A stretch of DNA of 64,000 bases from Microbulbifer litoralis (GTDB taxonomy: Bacteria; Pseudomonadota; Gammaproteobacteria; Pseudomonadales; Cellvibrionaceae), in NCBI RefSeq assembly GCF_023634065.1, contig NZ_JALKCV010000010.1, positions 116,016 through 180,015 on the forward strand, in the 5' to 3' direction. Shown piece after piece: positions 18,607 to 28,948 of this stretch. A program made the position numbers and the translations under genes. Under the pieces are notes generated by a model. The model saw only the letters and a program-made list of their open reading frames with translations. It made no database searches and was not told the DNA's origin. Position 1 is the stretch's first letter. Each line of letters opens with the position of its first letter.

Positions 18607-19842
18607 CTACCCCCCCGCAACCATCCGCAGCAGCTGTCCGCAGAACCAGGCGGCGTAAGTGCCGAGTGCGTAGCCCATTACCGCCAGCAGCACGCCCACC
18701 GGCGCCAGTGACGGGTGGAAGGCCGCCGCCACGACCGGCGCCGAGGCGGCACCGCCCACGTTGGCCTGGCTGCCCACGGCCATGAAGAAGGTGGGGGCCT
18801 TGATCAGCTTGGCCACCAGCAGCATCAGGCCTGCGTGCACGGCCATCCAGATGGCGCCCAGCAGGAAGAGTTCGGGGCTGTCTTTCAGCGCGGTGATATC
18901 CATATGGGTGCCGATGGTAGCCACCAGGAAGTAGATAAACACCGAGCCGACCCTGGAGGCGCCGGCGCCCTCCAGTTTCTTCGCCGGGGAGAAAGCCGCG
19001 GCCACGCCCAGGGTGGTGGCGATGACGATCAGCCAGAAAAAAGAGCTGGTAAAGCTGAAGCGCGCCAGTTGCGGTGCATTGGCCTGGAACCAGGGTGCCA
19101 GCAGGTCGGCGCAGGCGTGGGCGATGGCGGTGATGCCGAAGCCCACCGCGGCGATCAGCATCAGGTCCGGCAGGCTGGGGATGCGGGCGTGCTTTTTCTG
19201 CATCGCCTCCACTTTTTCCCGCAGTACGGTAATGGACGACGTGTCAGCGCCGCGGCGGGCGTCCAGCTGTTTGGCGTTACCGGCCATGATCAGCAGCACC
19301 GCCATCCAGATATTGGCCACGATCACATCCACCGCCACCATGGCGGAGAACACCTGTCCGCCCACGTCGTAGATCTCTTTCATCGCCGCCTGGTTGGCGC
19401 CGCCGCCGATCCAGCTGCCGGCCACGGTGGTCATGCCGCGCCACACCGCCTCGGGGCCGGTCACATTCAGCATGTCGGGGTCGATCGCCGACATGATCAG
19501 CAGTGCGATGGGGCCGCCGATGGCGATACCCAGGGTGCCGGTCAGGAACATGATCAGCGCCTTGGGCCCCAGGTTGATGATGCCCTTGAGGTCGATACTC
19601 AGGGTCAACAGCACCAGGCTGGCCGGCAGCAGGTAGCGCGAGGCCACGAAATAGAGCTGGGAGTGCTCGGCATCGATAATACCGAAAGTGGTCAGCAGCG
19701 AGGGCAGGAAGTAGCACAGCAGCAGTGCCGGCACAAAGCGGTAGAAACGTTTCCAGAAGCGGTGCTCACTGCCCGCGGTGTAGAAGACAAAACCGAGAAT
19801 GGCGGCGAGCATGCCGAGAATAACAGCGTCGTTGGTAATCAT
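18607..19842 (-). CDS. DUF819-family integral membrane protein
   Basis: A 411-residue polytopic protein with about ten hydrophobic helices. A symmetric pair of conserved segments, GSWIGGGANQAAM in the first half and GSQANVGGAASAPVVAAAF in the second, marks the DUF819 (YjcL-like) family, which looks like a secondary transporter with inverted repeats. The substrate is unknown. The ATG at 19842 starts MITNDAVILGMLAAIL; a TTG at 19857 is also in frame. It ends just beside the csp terminator. The inverted TGATCA elements immediately upstream may mark its control region. Confidence 0.85.
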   Translation of the reverse strand: MITNDAVILGMLAAILGFVFYTAGSEHRFWKRFYRFVPALLLCYFLPSLLTTFGIIDAEHSQLYFVASRYLLPASLVLLTLSIDLKGIINLGPKALIMFLTGTLGIAIGGPIALLIMSAIDPDMLNVTGPEAVWRGMTTVAGSWIGGGANQAAMKEIYDVGGQVFSAMVAVDVIVANIWMAVLLIMAGNAKQLDARRGADTSSITVLREKVEAMQKKHARIPSLPDLMLIAAVGFGITAIAHACADLLAPWFQANAPQLARFSFTSSFFWLIVIATTLGVAAAFSPAKKLEGAGASRVGSVFIYFLVATIGTHMDITALKDSPELFLLGAIWMAVHAGLMLLVAKLIKAPTFFMAVGSQANVGGAASAPVVAAAFHPSLAPVGVLLAVMGYALGTYAAWFCGQLLRMVAGG

Positions 19843-19864
19843 GGAGTCAAATAACAACGACCAA

Positions 19865-19884
19865 TGATCACATATCGATGATCA
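19865..19884. promoter_or_regulatory. TGATCA-N8-TGATCA inverted element upstream of DUF819 gene
   Basis: Two palindromic TGATCA hexamers (19865-19870 and 19879-19884) spaced by eight bases, in the divergent-facing leader of the DUF819 gene. It could be an operator; no regulator is assigned. Confidence 0.35.
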
Positions 19885-19951
19885 GAGGCCATTGCCCTTA
19901 CGTTGTTGGCTGGTTATCGATCGTGGTTCTTTGAGTTTTTATTGTTGGTAT

Positions 19952-20707
19952 TCAGTCGCTATCGCTGGGTTCGACGGTGCGGACTTCGATCAGGATGCCG
20001 AAGGCGGGATTGTCGAGGTAGTGCAGTTCGCCGCTGCGCATGCGGCGCTCCTCGCGCAGCAGTGTGACGTGGCTTGCGTAGGCCGGTTCCGGCGCGGCGT
20101 CCGCGGCGACCGGCTCGAGCGGGGACGGGCTGGGGCCCATGTCCTGCGCCTGCAGGCCCATCGGCTCCTCGCCGGCGACAGCGGCGATTTCCGCCACCGG
20201 GCGGCTCGGCAGCAGGACGCCGCCGCCCTCGACGGGTTGGCCGCCGCCGAAGTCGTTCAGCCACAGGTCGGTGCTCAGGTGCAGGTAGCGGGACACACTC
20301 AGCTTGACGCTGCCCTCGAGGCGGTGGTGCTCGCCGAAAGTGTCGCCGCCGGCGATCAGGATGGCCGGCGAGTTGCGCTTGAGCTGCAGTACCTGTCGCC
20401 AGGCCTTGTGGAACAGGACCCGATAGCTGCCGCCCCGGTTCAGCGCGGCGGTCTTGTTGTTCAGGCGCGTGGCCACCGGGGACAGGAACAGGTTCTCTCC
20501 GTCGGCGGTATCGAAATCGACCCATTCTTCCGGGTACTGCAGCCGCGGCGCGGCGGGCCAGGTCTCGCGGGACTGCGCCATGCCCCCGGTGCGCTCGAAG
20601 ACAATCATTTCGATTTCGAAGGTGGTGCCGGCGTAGTTGGCCGCCTGGGCGCCCGCGGCGGCCAGGGCCAGTACCAGGGTGGCGCAGAGCTGGGAAAGTC
20701 TTGTCAT
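19952..20707 (-). CDS. csiV: CsiV-like periplasmic protein
   Basis: A 251-residue exported protein with a clear signal peptide (LSQLCATLVLALAAAGAQA). The mature part begins NYAGTTFEIEMIVFER, and ELHYLDNPAFGILIEVRTVE at the end matches the DUF3530/CsiV-type pattern. CsiV in Vibrio binds peptidoglycan and helps D-amino-acid stress tolerance; the name is transferred by resemblance and by location next to mfd, as in Pseudomonas. The ATG at 20707 is chosen because it places the signal peptide at the N-terminus. Confidence 0.78.
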   Translation of the reverse strand: MTRLSQLCATLVLALAAAGAQAANYAGTTFEIEMIVFERTGGMAQSRETWPAAPRLQYPEEWVDFDTADGENLFLSPVATRLNNKTAALNRGGSYRVLFHKAWRQVLQLKRNSPAILIAGGDTFGEHHRLEGSVKLSVSRYLHLSTDLWLNDFGGGQPVEGGGVLLPSRPVAEIAAVAGEEPMGLQAQDMGPSPSPLEPVAADAAPEPAYASHVTLLREERRMRSGELHYLDNPAFGILIEVRTVEPSDSD

Positions 20708-20777
20708 GCTGTTACCGCTGTAATCGTTATCTTTTGTTGCCTGTAGGAGCAGGGTCCTTGGAATCCCGTGCATGGTA

Positions 20778-23700
20778 TCACTGGGCCAGTCGCTCCAACA
20801 CTCCCGAGACCTGCTGCAGCCGCTGTTCCGGGCCCTCCTCGTCGAGCGCGAAGCTGAGCTGGTTGGCGCCGGCCAGCTGGTAGCGGCCGGGTTCCGTCTG
20901 CACCATCTTCACCAGCGTAAGCGGGTCGACCCGGGTATTCTCGGCAAACTCGATCCGGCCGCGCGCGGCGGAGGCCTCCAGTTTGCGGATGCCCATGCCG
21001 TCGGCCACAAGCTTGATCTCGGTGGTGCGGAACAGGTGTTTGACCGGCTCCGGCAGCAGGCCGAAGCGGTCGATCATTTCCACCTGCAACTCCTTCAGCT
21101 CTTCGACGTTGGCGGCGTTGGCGATGCGCTTGTACATCATCAGGCGGCCGTGCACGTCCGGCAGGTAGTCTTCCGGAATCAGCGCCGGTATCCGCAGGTT
21201 CACATCCACGGCCGGCGATTCCAGCGGCTGGTCGATATTGGGCGTCCTGCCCTCGCGGATGGCCTTTACGGCCTGGTCGAGCATCTCCATGTAGAGGCTG
21301 AAGCCGACGCTCTGGATCTGGCCGCTCTGCTCCTCGCCCAGCAGTTCGCCGGCGCCGCGGATCTCCAGGTCGTGGGTGGCCAGGGTAAAGCCGGCGCCCA
21401 GGTCCTGGGCCTCGCTGATGGCCTCCAGGCGCTTGACGGCGTCGCCGGTCATGGCGCGCTTGTTGGGCGTCAGCAGGTAGGCGTAGGCCTGGTGGTGGGA
21501 GCGGCCCACGCGGCCGCGCAGCTGGTGCAGCTGCGCCAGGCCGAACTTGTCGGCGCGCTCGATCAGGATGGTATTGGCGCTGGGCACGTCGATGCCCGTC
21601 TCGATGATGGTGGTGCAGACAAGGACATTGAAGCGCTTGTGGTAGAAGTCGCCCATCACCTGTTCCAGCTCGCGCTCGCGCATCTGGCCGTGGCCGACGG
21701 CGATGCGGGCCTCGGGCACCAGTTCCTCCAGCTCACGCGCGATGCGCTCGATGCTCTTGACCTCGTTGTGCAGGAAGTACACCTGGCCGCCGCGCAGAAT
21801 CTCCCGCAGCACCGCCTCCTTGATCAGCGCCTCGTCGCGCTCGCGCACGAAGGTCTTGACCGACAGGCGCCGCGCCGGCGGCGTGGCGATCACCGACAGG
21901 TCGCGGATGCCGGCCATGGCCATGTTCAGCGTGCGCGGGATCGGCGTCGCCGTCAGGGTCAGGATATCCACCTCGGCGCGCAGGCTCTTCAGCCGTTCCT
22001 TCTGGCGCACACCGAAGCGGTGTTCCTCGTCGATGATCAGCAGGCCCAGGTTCTTGAAGTCCAGATCGCTCTGCAGCAGCTTGTGGGTGCCGACCAGGAT
22101 ATCCACCTGGCCGCTGGCGACCCGCTCCTTGACGCTCTCGATCTCCTTGCCGGAACGGAAGCGCGATACCACCTCCACGTTCAGCGGCCAGTCGGCAAAA
22201 CGGTCCTGGAACGACTGGAAGTGCTGCTGGGCCAGCAGGGTGGTGGGCACCAGCATGGCCACCTGCTTGCCGGCGTGGGCGGCGACGAAGGCCGCGCGCA
22301 TGGCGACTTCGGTTTTTCCGAAACCGACATCGCCGCAGACCAGTCGATCCATCGGTTTTTCCGACAGCATGTCGGCTACCACGGCCTCGATGGCCTGCTG
22401 CTGGTCCGGCGTTTCCTCGAACGGGAAACCGGCGGCAAACTCGCGGTAGGCGAGCCCGGGGTTGTCGAAGGCGTGGCCGCGGCGTGCCTCGCGGCGGGCG
22501 TAGATGTCCAGCAGTTCGGCGGCGGCGTCGCGGACCTTCTCCGCGGCCCTGCGCTTGGCTTTCTGCCACTGCTCGCTGCCCAGCTTGTGTTGCGGCGCCA
22601 GCGCCTCGTCGGCGCCGGAATAGCGGCTGATCAGGTGCAGGGCGGCCACCGGTACGTACAGCTTGGCCTCGTCGGCGTATTCCAGGGTCAGGAATTCCGC
22701 CGGCTGTCCGTCGATCTCCAGATGCTGCAGGCCGCGGTAGCGGCCGACGCCGTGGTCGATATGCACCACCGGCGCGCCGATGCGCAGCTCGGCCAGGTTC
22801 CTGACCGCGTTGTCGGCGTCGTCCTTGGCTTTCTTGCGCCGGCGCTGCTGCAGCACGCGGTCGCCGAACAGCTGCGGCTCGGCGATCAGGTTCAGGGCGG
22901 GGTCGTCCAGCTTCAGGCCCTGGTCCAGCGGCGCCACGGTGATGCCGAACGGCTCGTCGCTGGCGACGAAGTCCGACCAGCTGTCGAAGTGGGGCGGTTT
23001 GAGGCGGATGCCCTGCAGCAACTCCAGCAGCGACTCGCGCCGGCCGCCGCTCTCGGCACAGAAGAGCACGCGCCCGGCGTACTCCATCAGGTAGCTCTCC
23101 AGCGCCGCCAGCGGCTGCTCGGACTTGCCGTCCACCGGCAGCCGGGGCGGCACCTCGGTGGCGAAATTGTGATTGCCCTGGGCCCGCGGCAGTGTCTCGG
23201 CCGAGAAGATGGCGCGCGGCATCTGCTTCAGCGCCGCATTGCACTCGGCGATATCCAGCAGGATCCTGCGCGGCGGCAGGATCGGGCGGGTCAGGTCGCC
23301 GCGGCGGCTTTCATACCGGTTGCCGACTTCGCGCCAGAAGTTCTCCAGCGGTTCCTGGATGTCGCCCTGCAGCATGGCGATGCTGCCCTCCGGCAGGTAA
23401 TCGAACAGGCTCGCGCAGCGGTCGCCGAAAAACAGCGGCAGGTAGTACTCGATCCCGGCCGGCGCGATGCCGGCCTGGATGTCCTGGTAGATCGGCACCT
23501 GGCCCGGGTCGCAGTCGAACTGTTCGTGCCAGTTGACCAGGAATTCGCTCAGTGCGGCCTTGTGCAGCGGAAACTCGCGCGCCGGCAACAGGTCGATGCT
23601 GTCCACCCGGTCGACGGTGCGCTGGGTCTCCGGGTCGAAGGTGCGCAGGGATTCGATCTCGTCGTCGAACAGGTCGATGCGGTAGGGCAGGCGGCTGCCC

Positions 23701-24257
23701 ATCGGGAATATGTCCATCAGCGCGCCGCGCACGGCAAATTCGCCGTGCTCGTAGACGGTGTCCACGCAGTGGTAGCCGGCCTGCTCCAGCAGCCGGCGCT
23801 GGATGTCCATGTCGAACTGCTCGCCCTCGTTCAGTACCAGAGCGTTGCCGGCCACATAGTCCCGCGGCGGCAGCCGGTGCAGCAGTGTGCTGACCGGCAC
23901 GATGACGATGCCCCGGCCCATGCGCGGCAGCCGGTACAGGGTGGCGAGGCGGTCGGAGATGATGTCCTGGTGCGGCGAAAAGGTGTCGTAGGGCAGGATT
24001 TCCCAGTCCGGGAAATGGAAGATCTCCAGCGCTTCGCCGGCGCCGCCATCTCGCCCGGGCTTGTTAAAAAATTTCAGCTGCACCTCCAATCGGTGCGCCT
24101 CGAGGCTGTCGCGGGCGATCAGCAGGGTGGGGGCGTCGGCCCGGCGGGCGGCGTTCAGGATCGCCAGCGAGGCGGCCGCGCCGTGCAGCTGCCCCCAGAA
24201 TTGCCGGTCACTGGAACTGCGGAAGTCCGGGGGGGACAGGGTGTGTAATTCGGTCAT
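20778..24257 (-). CDS. mfd: Transcription-repair coupling factor Mfd
   Basis: DNA translocase that removes stalled RNA polymerase and recruits UvrA. The 1159 residues have the UvrB-like N-terminal part, the RNA-polymerase-interacting domain with VHIDHGVGRYRGL, and the RecG-like helicase with VCGDVGFGKTEVAMRAAF (about residue 640), LLIIDEEHRFGV (about 740) and TATPIPRTLNMA. The C-terminal TRCF domain ends IRKLEASAARGRIEF and following. No frame or motif defect is seen. The ATG at 24257 follows GGAAAG. It is divergent from the GAPDH gene across 299 bp. Confidence 0.97.
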   Translation of the reverse strand: MTELHTLSPPDFRSSSDRQFWGQLHGAAASLAILNAARRADAPTLLIARDSLEAHRLEVQLKFFNKPGRDGGAGEALEIFHFPDWEILPYDTFSPHQDIISDRLATLYRLPRMGRGIVIVPVSTLLHRLPPRDYVAGNALVLNEGEQFDMDIQRRLLEQAGYHCVDTVYEHGEFAVRGALMDIFPMGSRLPYRIDLFDDEIESLRTFDPETQRTVDRVDSIDLLPAREFPLHKAALSEFLVNWHEQFDCDPGQVPIYQDIQAGIAPAGIEYYLPLFFGDRCASLFDYLPEGSIAMLQGDIQEPLENFWREVGNRYESRRGDLTRPILPPRRILLDIAECNAALKQMPRAIFSAETLPRAQGNHNFATEVPPRLPVDGKSEQPLAALESYLMEYAGRVLFCAESGGRRESLLELLQGIRLKPPHFDSWSDFVASDEPFGITVAPLDQGLKLDDPALNLIAEPQLFGDRVLQQRRRKKAKDDADNAVRNLAELRIGAPVVHIDHGVGRYRGLQHLEIDGQPAEFLTLEYADEAKLYVPVAALHLISRYSGADEALAPQHKLGSEQWQKAKRRAAEKVRDAAAELLDIYARREARRGHAFDNPGLAYREFAAGFPFEETPDQQQAIEAVVADMLSEKPMDRLVCGDVGFGKTEVAMRAAFVAAHAGKQVAMLVPTTLLAQQHFQSFQDRFADWPLNVEVVSRFRSGKEIESVKERVASGQVDILVGTHKLLQSDLDFKNLGLLIIDEEHRFGVRQKERLKSLRAEVDILTLTATPIPRTLNMAMAGIRDLSVIATPPARRLSVKTFVRERDEALIKEAVLREILRGGQVYFLHNEVKSIERIARELEELVPEARIAVGHGQMRERELEQVMGDFYHKRFNVLVCTTIIETGIDVPSANTILIERADKFGLAQLHQLRGRVGRSHHQAYAYLLTPNKRAMTGDAVKRLEAISEAQDLGAGFTLATHDLEIRGAGELLGEEQSGQIQSVGFSLYMEMLDQAVKAIREGRTPNIDQPLESPAVDVNLRIPALIPEDYLPDVHGRLMMYKRIANAANVEELKELQVEMIDRFGLLPEPVKHLFRTTEIKLVADGMGIRKLEASAARGRIEFAENTRVDPLTLVKMVQTEPGRYQLAGANQLSFALDEEGPEQRLQQVSGVLERLAQ

Positions 24258-24556
24258 CTTTCCTTATATATCCGCGCTTTCGGTCGGAGCTGGGCTCGGG
24301 GGACGCTATTGTAACGGTGAACTCCCGCGGGTGCAGTGGCGGGATAAAAACGGGTGGTTGAAACAGGGCCCCGGAGACGGAAAGGTCCCGCTTTTGCCCG
24401 CTGGTGAATTGGTAGTTTTACTACAGATTTTTGCCGTTTTTTTGTGCGGTTGCGCGCCTGCGGTGCAGTGCCTATATTCCGCAGCCACGCGGTCGGGCCC
24501 CGGCTCGCAGGCCGCGAATTTCCCGCCTACAAATCACATTGCAGAGGTGTCTGACA

Positions 24557-26014
24557 GTGACTCAGAAGCGACCAAAGCCCGCTGACTTTTTCAAGGACTG
24601 GAAAGAGCGCGAAGCGCTGGCCGAAGCCATGATCCCGATGATCGGCAAGCTCAACCGCGAGCGCAACGTCGGTATCTATATGTACGGCCGCAACCTGGTG
24701 AACCGCTCCGTGCTGAGCATCATGAAGGCGCACCGCTTTGTGCGGCAGGTCGAGGAGAACGAGCTCTCTGAGTGGGAAACCTTCCCGGTGCTGGAGGCCA
24801 TCTGCAAGCTGGACCTGGGGCCGGTGCATATCGACCTGGGTACCCTGACCAACAAGTTCATGCGCGACGGCAACGGCCTGTCCGTAGACGAATTCGTCCA
24901 GCGGGAGCTGGTCGACGCCGAGGGCGCCGGCAAACCGCTGCCGGAGCCGCGCGACGTGGTGATCTACGGCTTCGGCCGCATCGGCCGCCTGGTGGCGCGC
25001 CTGTTGATCGACAAGGCCGGCAGCGGCGATGTACTGCGCCTGCGCGCCATCGTGCTGCGCAAGGGCAAGGCGCCGAACGACCTGGTCAAGCGCGCGTCGC
25101 TGCTGCGCCGCGATTCGGTTCACGGCGCCTTCAAGGGCACCATCCGCGTGGATGAAGAGACCAGCAGCCTGATCTGCAACGGCAACGAAATCAAGGTGAT
25201 CTACGCCGATTCCCCGCAGGAGGTGGATTACACCGAACACGGTATCCACGACGCCATCATCGTCGACAGCACCGGTGTCTGGCGCGACGAGGCCGGCCTG
25301 AGCAAGCACCTGGAAAGCCGGGGCGCCTCCAAAGTGATCCTGACTGCGCCGGGCAAGGGCGATATCAAGAATGTCGTCTACGGCATCAACAATGGCGAGA
25401 TCACCGACGACGACAAGATCCTGTCCGCGGCTTCCTGTACCACCAACGCCATCGTGCCGGTGCTGAAGGCGATGATGGACGGCTTCGGTGTCGAGCACGG
25501 CCACGTGGAGACGGTACACGCCTACACCAACGACCAGAACCTGATCGACAACTACCACAAGGGCGAGCGCCGCGGCCGCGCCGCCGCGCTGAACATGGTG
25601 TTGACCGAGACCGGCGCTGCCAAGGCGGTGGCCAAGGCGCTGCCGGAGCTGAAGGGCAAGCTGACCGGCAATGCCATCCGCGTGCCGACCCCGAACGTGT
25701 CCATGGCGATCCTGAACCTGAACCTGGGCCGCGAGACCACCAAGGATGAGGTCAACGACTACATGCGCGAGGTGGCGCTGCACTCGCCGCTGCGCCAGCA
25801 GATCGACTACACCAACTCCCCGGAAGTGGTCTCCAGCGACTTCGTCGGCTCCCGCCGCGCCTGTGTGTTCGACTCCATCGCCACCATCGTCGATGGCAAG
25901 AACGCCGTGCTCTACTGCTGGTACGACAACGAGTTCGGCTACAGCTGCCAGGTGGTACGCTGCCTGGAGGATATGGCCGGCGTCCGCTACGAGCTGTTCC
26001 CGAAAAAGGATTGA
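24557..26014 (+). CDS. gap: Glyceraldehyde-3-phosphate dehydrogenase, long form
   Basis: NAD(P)-dependent dehydrogenase of glycolysis and gluconeogenesis. The nucleotide-binding motif VVIYGFGRIGRLVARLL begins near residue 134 and the catalytic cysteine is Cys294 in SAASCTTNAIVP. The first 130 residues (AEAMIPMIGKL, IYMYGRNLVNRSVLS, LDLGPVHIDLG) are an extra domain absent from the standard 330-aa GapA. This matches the long GAPDH that lies beside mfd in Pseudomonas. The GTG at 24557 is preceded by AGAGGTG at seven bases, so I prefer it to the ATG at 24431. Confidence 0.93.
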   Translation: MTQKRPKPADFFKDWKEREALAEAMIPMIGKLNRERNVGIYMYGRNLVNRSVLSIMKAHRFVRQVEENELSEWETFPVLEAICKLDLGPVHIDLGTLTNKFMRDGNGLSVDEFVQRELVDAEGAGKPLPEPRDVVIYGFGRIGRLVARLLIDKAGSGDVLRLRAIVLRKGKAPNDLVKRASLLRRDSVHGAFKGTIRVDEETSSLICNGNEIKVIYADSPQEVDYTEHGIHDAIIVDSTGVWRDEAGLSKHLESRGASKVILTAPGKGDIKNVVYGINNGEITDDDKILSAASCTTNAIVPVLKAMMDGFGVEHGHVETVHAYTNDQNLIDNYHKGERRGRAAALNMVLTETGAAKAVAKALPELKGKLTGNAIRVPTPNVSMAILNLNLGRETTKDEVNDYMREVALHSPLRQQIDYTNSPEVVSSDFVGSRRACVFDSIATIVDGKNAVLYCWYDNEFGYSCQVVRCLEDMAGVRYELFPKKD

Positions 26015-26393
26015 TGCGCCGGGCCCGCGGGCCCTGCGGGGCGGTTGTGCAGGCCGCCCGGCGACCGGGCTGAAGGGCCCGGCCGCCCCGGCCAACTCCC
26101 TCAAATCCCTGTTTTTTCAGCAAAATTTTCCTATCGGTTCGTCGATTCGCGGGCTGGCACTCTGGTAAACCTCCCGTCCCATCTTTATAATGCGCGCGAT
26201 TTTGGCGGGGCCGCCGTGCGCCGAGAAGTTCTCTCCTGTCCCGATCCCGGGCAAAGCGGTTTAAGCCCTCGCATACGCGCGAATTCCCAAAGAGTGACTT
26301 CGCGATCCGGGCGCGGATCAGCGTTTCGCTGTGCGTCCGGACGTGCAGTCACTGTTTGCATACTTTTTAAACTAGAAACTTAGGCATAGGCGT
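26015..26393. other. Intergenic region between gap and nqrA
   Basis: It holds a GC-palindrome GGGCCCGCGGGCCC at 26021-26034 just after the gap stop, a run of six T near 26113, and a perfect TATAAT at 26186-26191. The TATAAT has only a poor -35 (TGGTAA) at the right spacing. The region likely contains the gap 3' end and the nqr promoter. No ORF is supported. Confidence 0.45.
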
Positions 26394-27734
26394 ATGAGAA
26401 AGATCCGTCGGGGATTGGATTTACCCATATCCGGCGCGCCCGAGCAGGCCATCCAGGATGGCCCTGCACTCAAGACCGTCGCTGTGCTCGGCCCCGATTA
26501 CCACGGGATGAAGCCGACCATGGAGGTGGCCGAGGGGGATAGCGTCAAACTCGGACAGCTGCTGTTTACCGACAAGAAGACCGAAGGTGTGCGCTACACG
26601 GCGCCGGCTGGCGGTCGCGTAGTGGCGATCAACCGCGGCGCCCGCCGCGCGCTGCAGTCCGTGGTCATCGAGATCGATGGCGACGAGGCCGAGCAGTTTG
26701 CCAGCTACAGCGCCGACCAGCTGGGCAGCCTGACTGCCGAGCAGGTGCGCCAGAACCTGGTCGAGTCCGGTCTTTGGACCGCACTGCGCACCCGTCCGTT
26801 CAGCAAGGTGCCCGCCCTGGACGCGGAGCCGGTGGCAGTCTTCATCAACGCGATGGACACCAACCCGCTGGCCGCGGATCCGGCCATCGTGATTGCCGAG
26901 CAGCGCGAGGCCTTCTCCCAGGGGGTCGAGATCCTGTCCCGGCTCGCGGATACCACCTACGTCTGCACCGCCCCGGACGCCGATATCCCGGTGCCCGAAG
27001 CGGGCAATATCCGTCGCGAGACCTTCGCCGGTCCGCACCCGGCGGGCCTGCCCGGAACCCATGTCCACTACCTGAGCCCGGTCAAGACCGGCCGCAGTGT
27101 CTTCACCATCGGCTACCAGGACGTGATCGCCGTCGGCAAGCTGTTTGCCACCGGCAAGCTGTTCACCGATCGCGTCGTCGCCCTCGGCGGCCCGCAGGTT
27201 GAGAAGCCGCGCCTGCTGCGCACCCGCCTGGGTGCCAACCTGGACGAGCTGACCGCCGGCCAACTGAAAGAGGCCGATAACCGCGTGATCTCCGGATCCG
27301 TGTTCGGCGGCAGCACCGCCGCCGGCCCGCTGGCTTACCTGGGCCGCTATCACAACCAGGTGAGTGTGCTGGAAGAGGGGCTCGAGCGCCCGTTCCTGCA
27401 CTACCTGCGCGCGGGCAACAAGCGTTTCTCGATTTTCCCGATCTACCTGTCCCGCCTGTTCAAGAACCGGCTGTTCAACTTCACCACCAGCACCAACGGC
27501 TCCGAGCGCGCACTGATGCCGATCGGCACCTACGAAAAGGTCATGCCGCTGAACGTGCTGCCGACCCAACTGCTGCGCGCGCTGATCGTCGGCGATACCG
27601 CCACCGCCCAAAAGCTGGGCGCGCTGGAGCTGGATGAAGAAGACCTGGCGCTGTGCACCTTCGTGTGCCCGGGCAAATACGAGTACGGCCCCATTTTGCG
27701 GGACAACCTGACCCGTATCGAGAAGGAGGGTTAA
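26394..27734 (+). CDS. nqrA: Na+-NQR subunit A
   Basis: Peripheral cytoplasmic subunit of the Na+-pumping NADH:ubiquinone oxidoreductase. The N-terminus [18 protein letters not shown] and the segment [20 protein letters not shown] are typical. It carries no flavin or Fe-S motif, as expected, and is linked to quinone binding. The length of 446 aa is standard. First gene of a tightly packed operon; nqrB starts two bases after its stop. Confidence 0.96.
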   Translation: MRKIRRGLDLPISGAPEQAIQDGPALKTVAVLGPDYHGMKPTMEVAEGDSVKLGQLLFTDKKTEGVRYTAPAGGRVVAINRGARRALQSVVIEIDGDEAEQFASYSADQLGSLTAEQVRQNLVESGLWTALRTRPFSKVPALDAEPVAVFINAMDTNPLAADPAIVIAEQREAFSQGVEILSRLADTTYVCTAPDADIPVPEAGNIRRETFAGPHPAGLPGTHVHYLSPVKTGRSVFTIGYQDVIAVGKLFATGKLFTDRVVALGGPQVEKPRLLRTRLGANLDELTAGQLKEADNRVISGSVFGGSTAAGPLAYLGRYHNQVSVLEEGLERPFLHYLRAGNKRFSIFPIYLSRLFKNRLFNFTTSTNGSERALMPIGTYEKVMPLNVLPTQLLRALIVGDTATAQKLGALELDEEDLALCTFVCPGKYEYGPILRDNLTRIEKEG

Positions 27735-27736
27735 GG

Positions 27737-28948
27737 ATGTTGCGTAAATTCCTCGATTCGATTGAGCCGCATTTCCACAAGGGCGGCAAGTACGAGAAGC
27801 TCTACGCGCTGTACGAGGCCGTCGATACCGGCCTGTTCCAGCCCGCGGAAACCACCAAGACCACATCCCATGTGCGCGACGGCATCGACCTGAAACGCAT
27901 CATGATCACCGTGTGGGCCTGCGCCATGATCCCGATGTTCTACGGCATGTGGAACGTCGGCTTCCAGGCCAATACCATCATCGCCGGTATGGCCAGCCCG
28001 GAACTGACCGGCTGGCGCCACGCCATCATCGGTGCACTGGCCGGTTACGATCCCGCCAGCCTGTGGGACAACCTGGTGTACGGCGCCATGTACTTCCTGC
28101 CGATCTACGCCGTAACGTTTATCGTCGGCGGCATCTGGGAAGTGCTGTTCGCGGCGGTGCGCGGTCACGAAGTCAATGAAGGCTTCTTTGTGACCTCCAT
28201 CCTGTTCGCGCTGGCCTGCCCGCCGGACCTGCCGCTGTGGATGGTGGCCATGGGCATCAGCTTCGGCGTCGTCATCGGCAAGGAAGTGTTCGGCGGTACC
28301 GGCAAGAACTTCCTGAACCCGGCCCTGACCGGCCGCGCCTTCCTGTTCTTCGCCTACCCGGCGAGCATGTCCGGCGATGCGGTCTGGACCGCCGTGGACG
28401 GCTACACCGGTGCCACCGCGCTGTCCGCCATGGCCAGCGAAGGTGTGCAGAACGGTGCCCTGGGTGTGGCCGGCGGCCAGCTGAGCTGGTTCGACGCCTT
28501 CCTCGGCAACATGCACGGCTCCATCGGCGAGACCTCCACCCTGGCGATCCTGATCGCCGGCGCCATCCTGCTGTTCATGAAGATCGCCAGCTGGCGCATC
28601 GTCGCCGGCACCCTGCTGGGCATGATGGCTACCGCCTTCCTGTTCAACATGATCGGTTCCGATACCAACCCGATGTTCAATGTACCCTGGTACTGGCACC
28701 TGGTGGTGGGCGGTTTCGCCTTCGGCCTGATCTTCATGACCACCGACCCGGTATCCGCCTCCATGACCGACGCCGGTCGCTGGTGGTACGGTATCCTGAT
28801 CGGTGTCATGTGCGTACTGATTCGTGTGGTGAACCCTGCCTTCCCGGAAGGCATGATGCTGGCGATCCTGTTCGCCAACCTGTTCGCACCGCTGTTTGAC
28901 CACTTTGTGGTGCAGTCCCATATCAAACGGAGGTTGGCACGTGGCTAA
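27737..28948 (+). CDS. nqrB: Na+-NQR subunit B
   Basis: Integral membrane subunit with about ten helices that holds covalent FMN and takes part in sodium transport. The flavinylation motif GYTGATALS places FMN on Thr227. It starts [19 protein letters not shown], which is characteristic. The length of 403 aa is close to the Vibrio protein. The ATG at 27737 follows AAGG within AGGAGGGTTAAGG, and its last eight bases overlap the nqrC start. Confidence 0.96.
   Translation: MLRKFLDSIEPHFHKGGKYEKLYALYEAVDTGLFQPAETTKTTSHVRDGIDLKRIMITVWACAMIPMFYGMWNVGFQANTIIAGMASPELTGWRHAIIGALAGYDPASLWDNLVYGAMYFLPIYAVTFIVGGIWEVLFAAVRGHEVNEGFFVTSILFALACPPDLPLWMVAMGISFGVVIGKEVFGGTGKNFLNPALTGRAFLFFAYPASMSGDAVWTAVDGYTGATALSAMASEGVQNGALGVAGGQLSWFDAFLGNMHGSIGETSTLAILIAGAILLFMKIASWRIVAGTLLGMMATAFLFNMIGSDTNPMFNVPWYWHLVVGGFAFGLIFMTTDPVSASMTDAGRWWYGILIGVMCVLIRVVNPAFPEGMMLAILFANLFAPLFDHFVVQSHIKRRLARG

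Noticed and set aside
20772..24248. 1158-aa plus-strand ORF opposite mfd
   Set aside because: Exact antisense shadow of mfd with His/Gln/Leu-rich low-complexity sequence; Mfd motifs on the other strand are complete.
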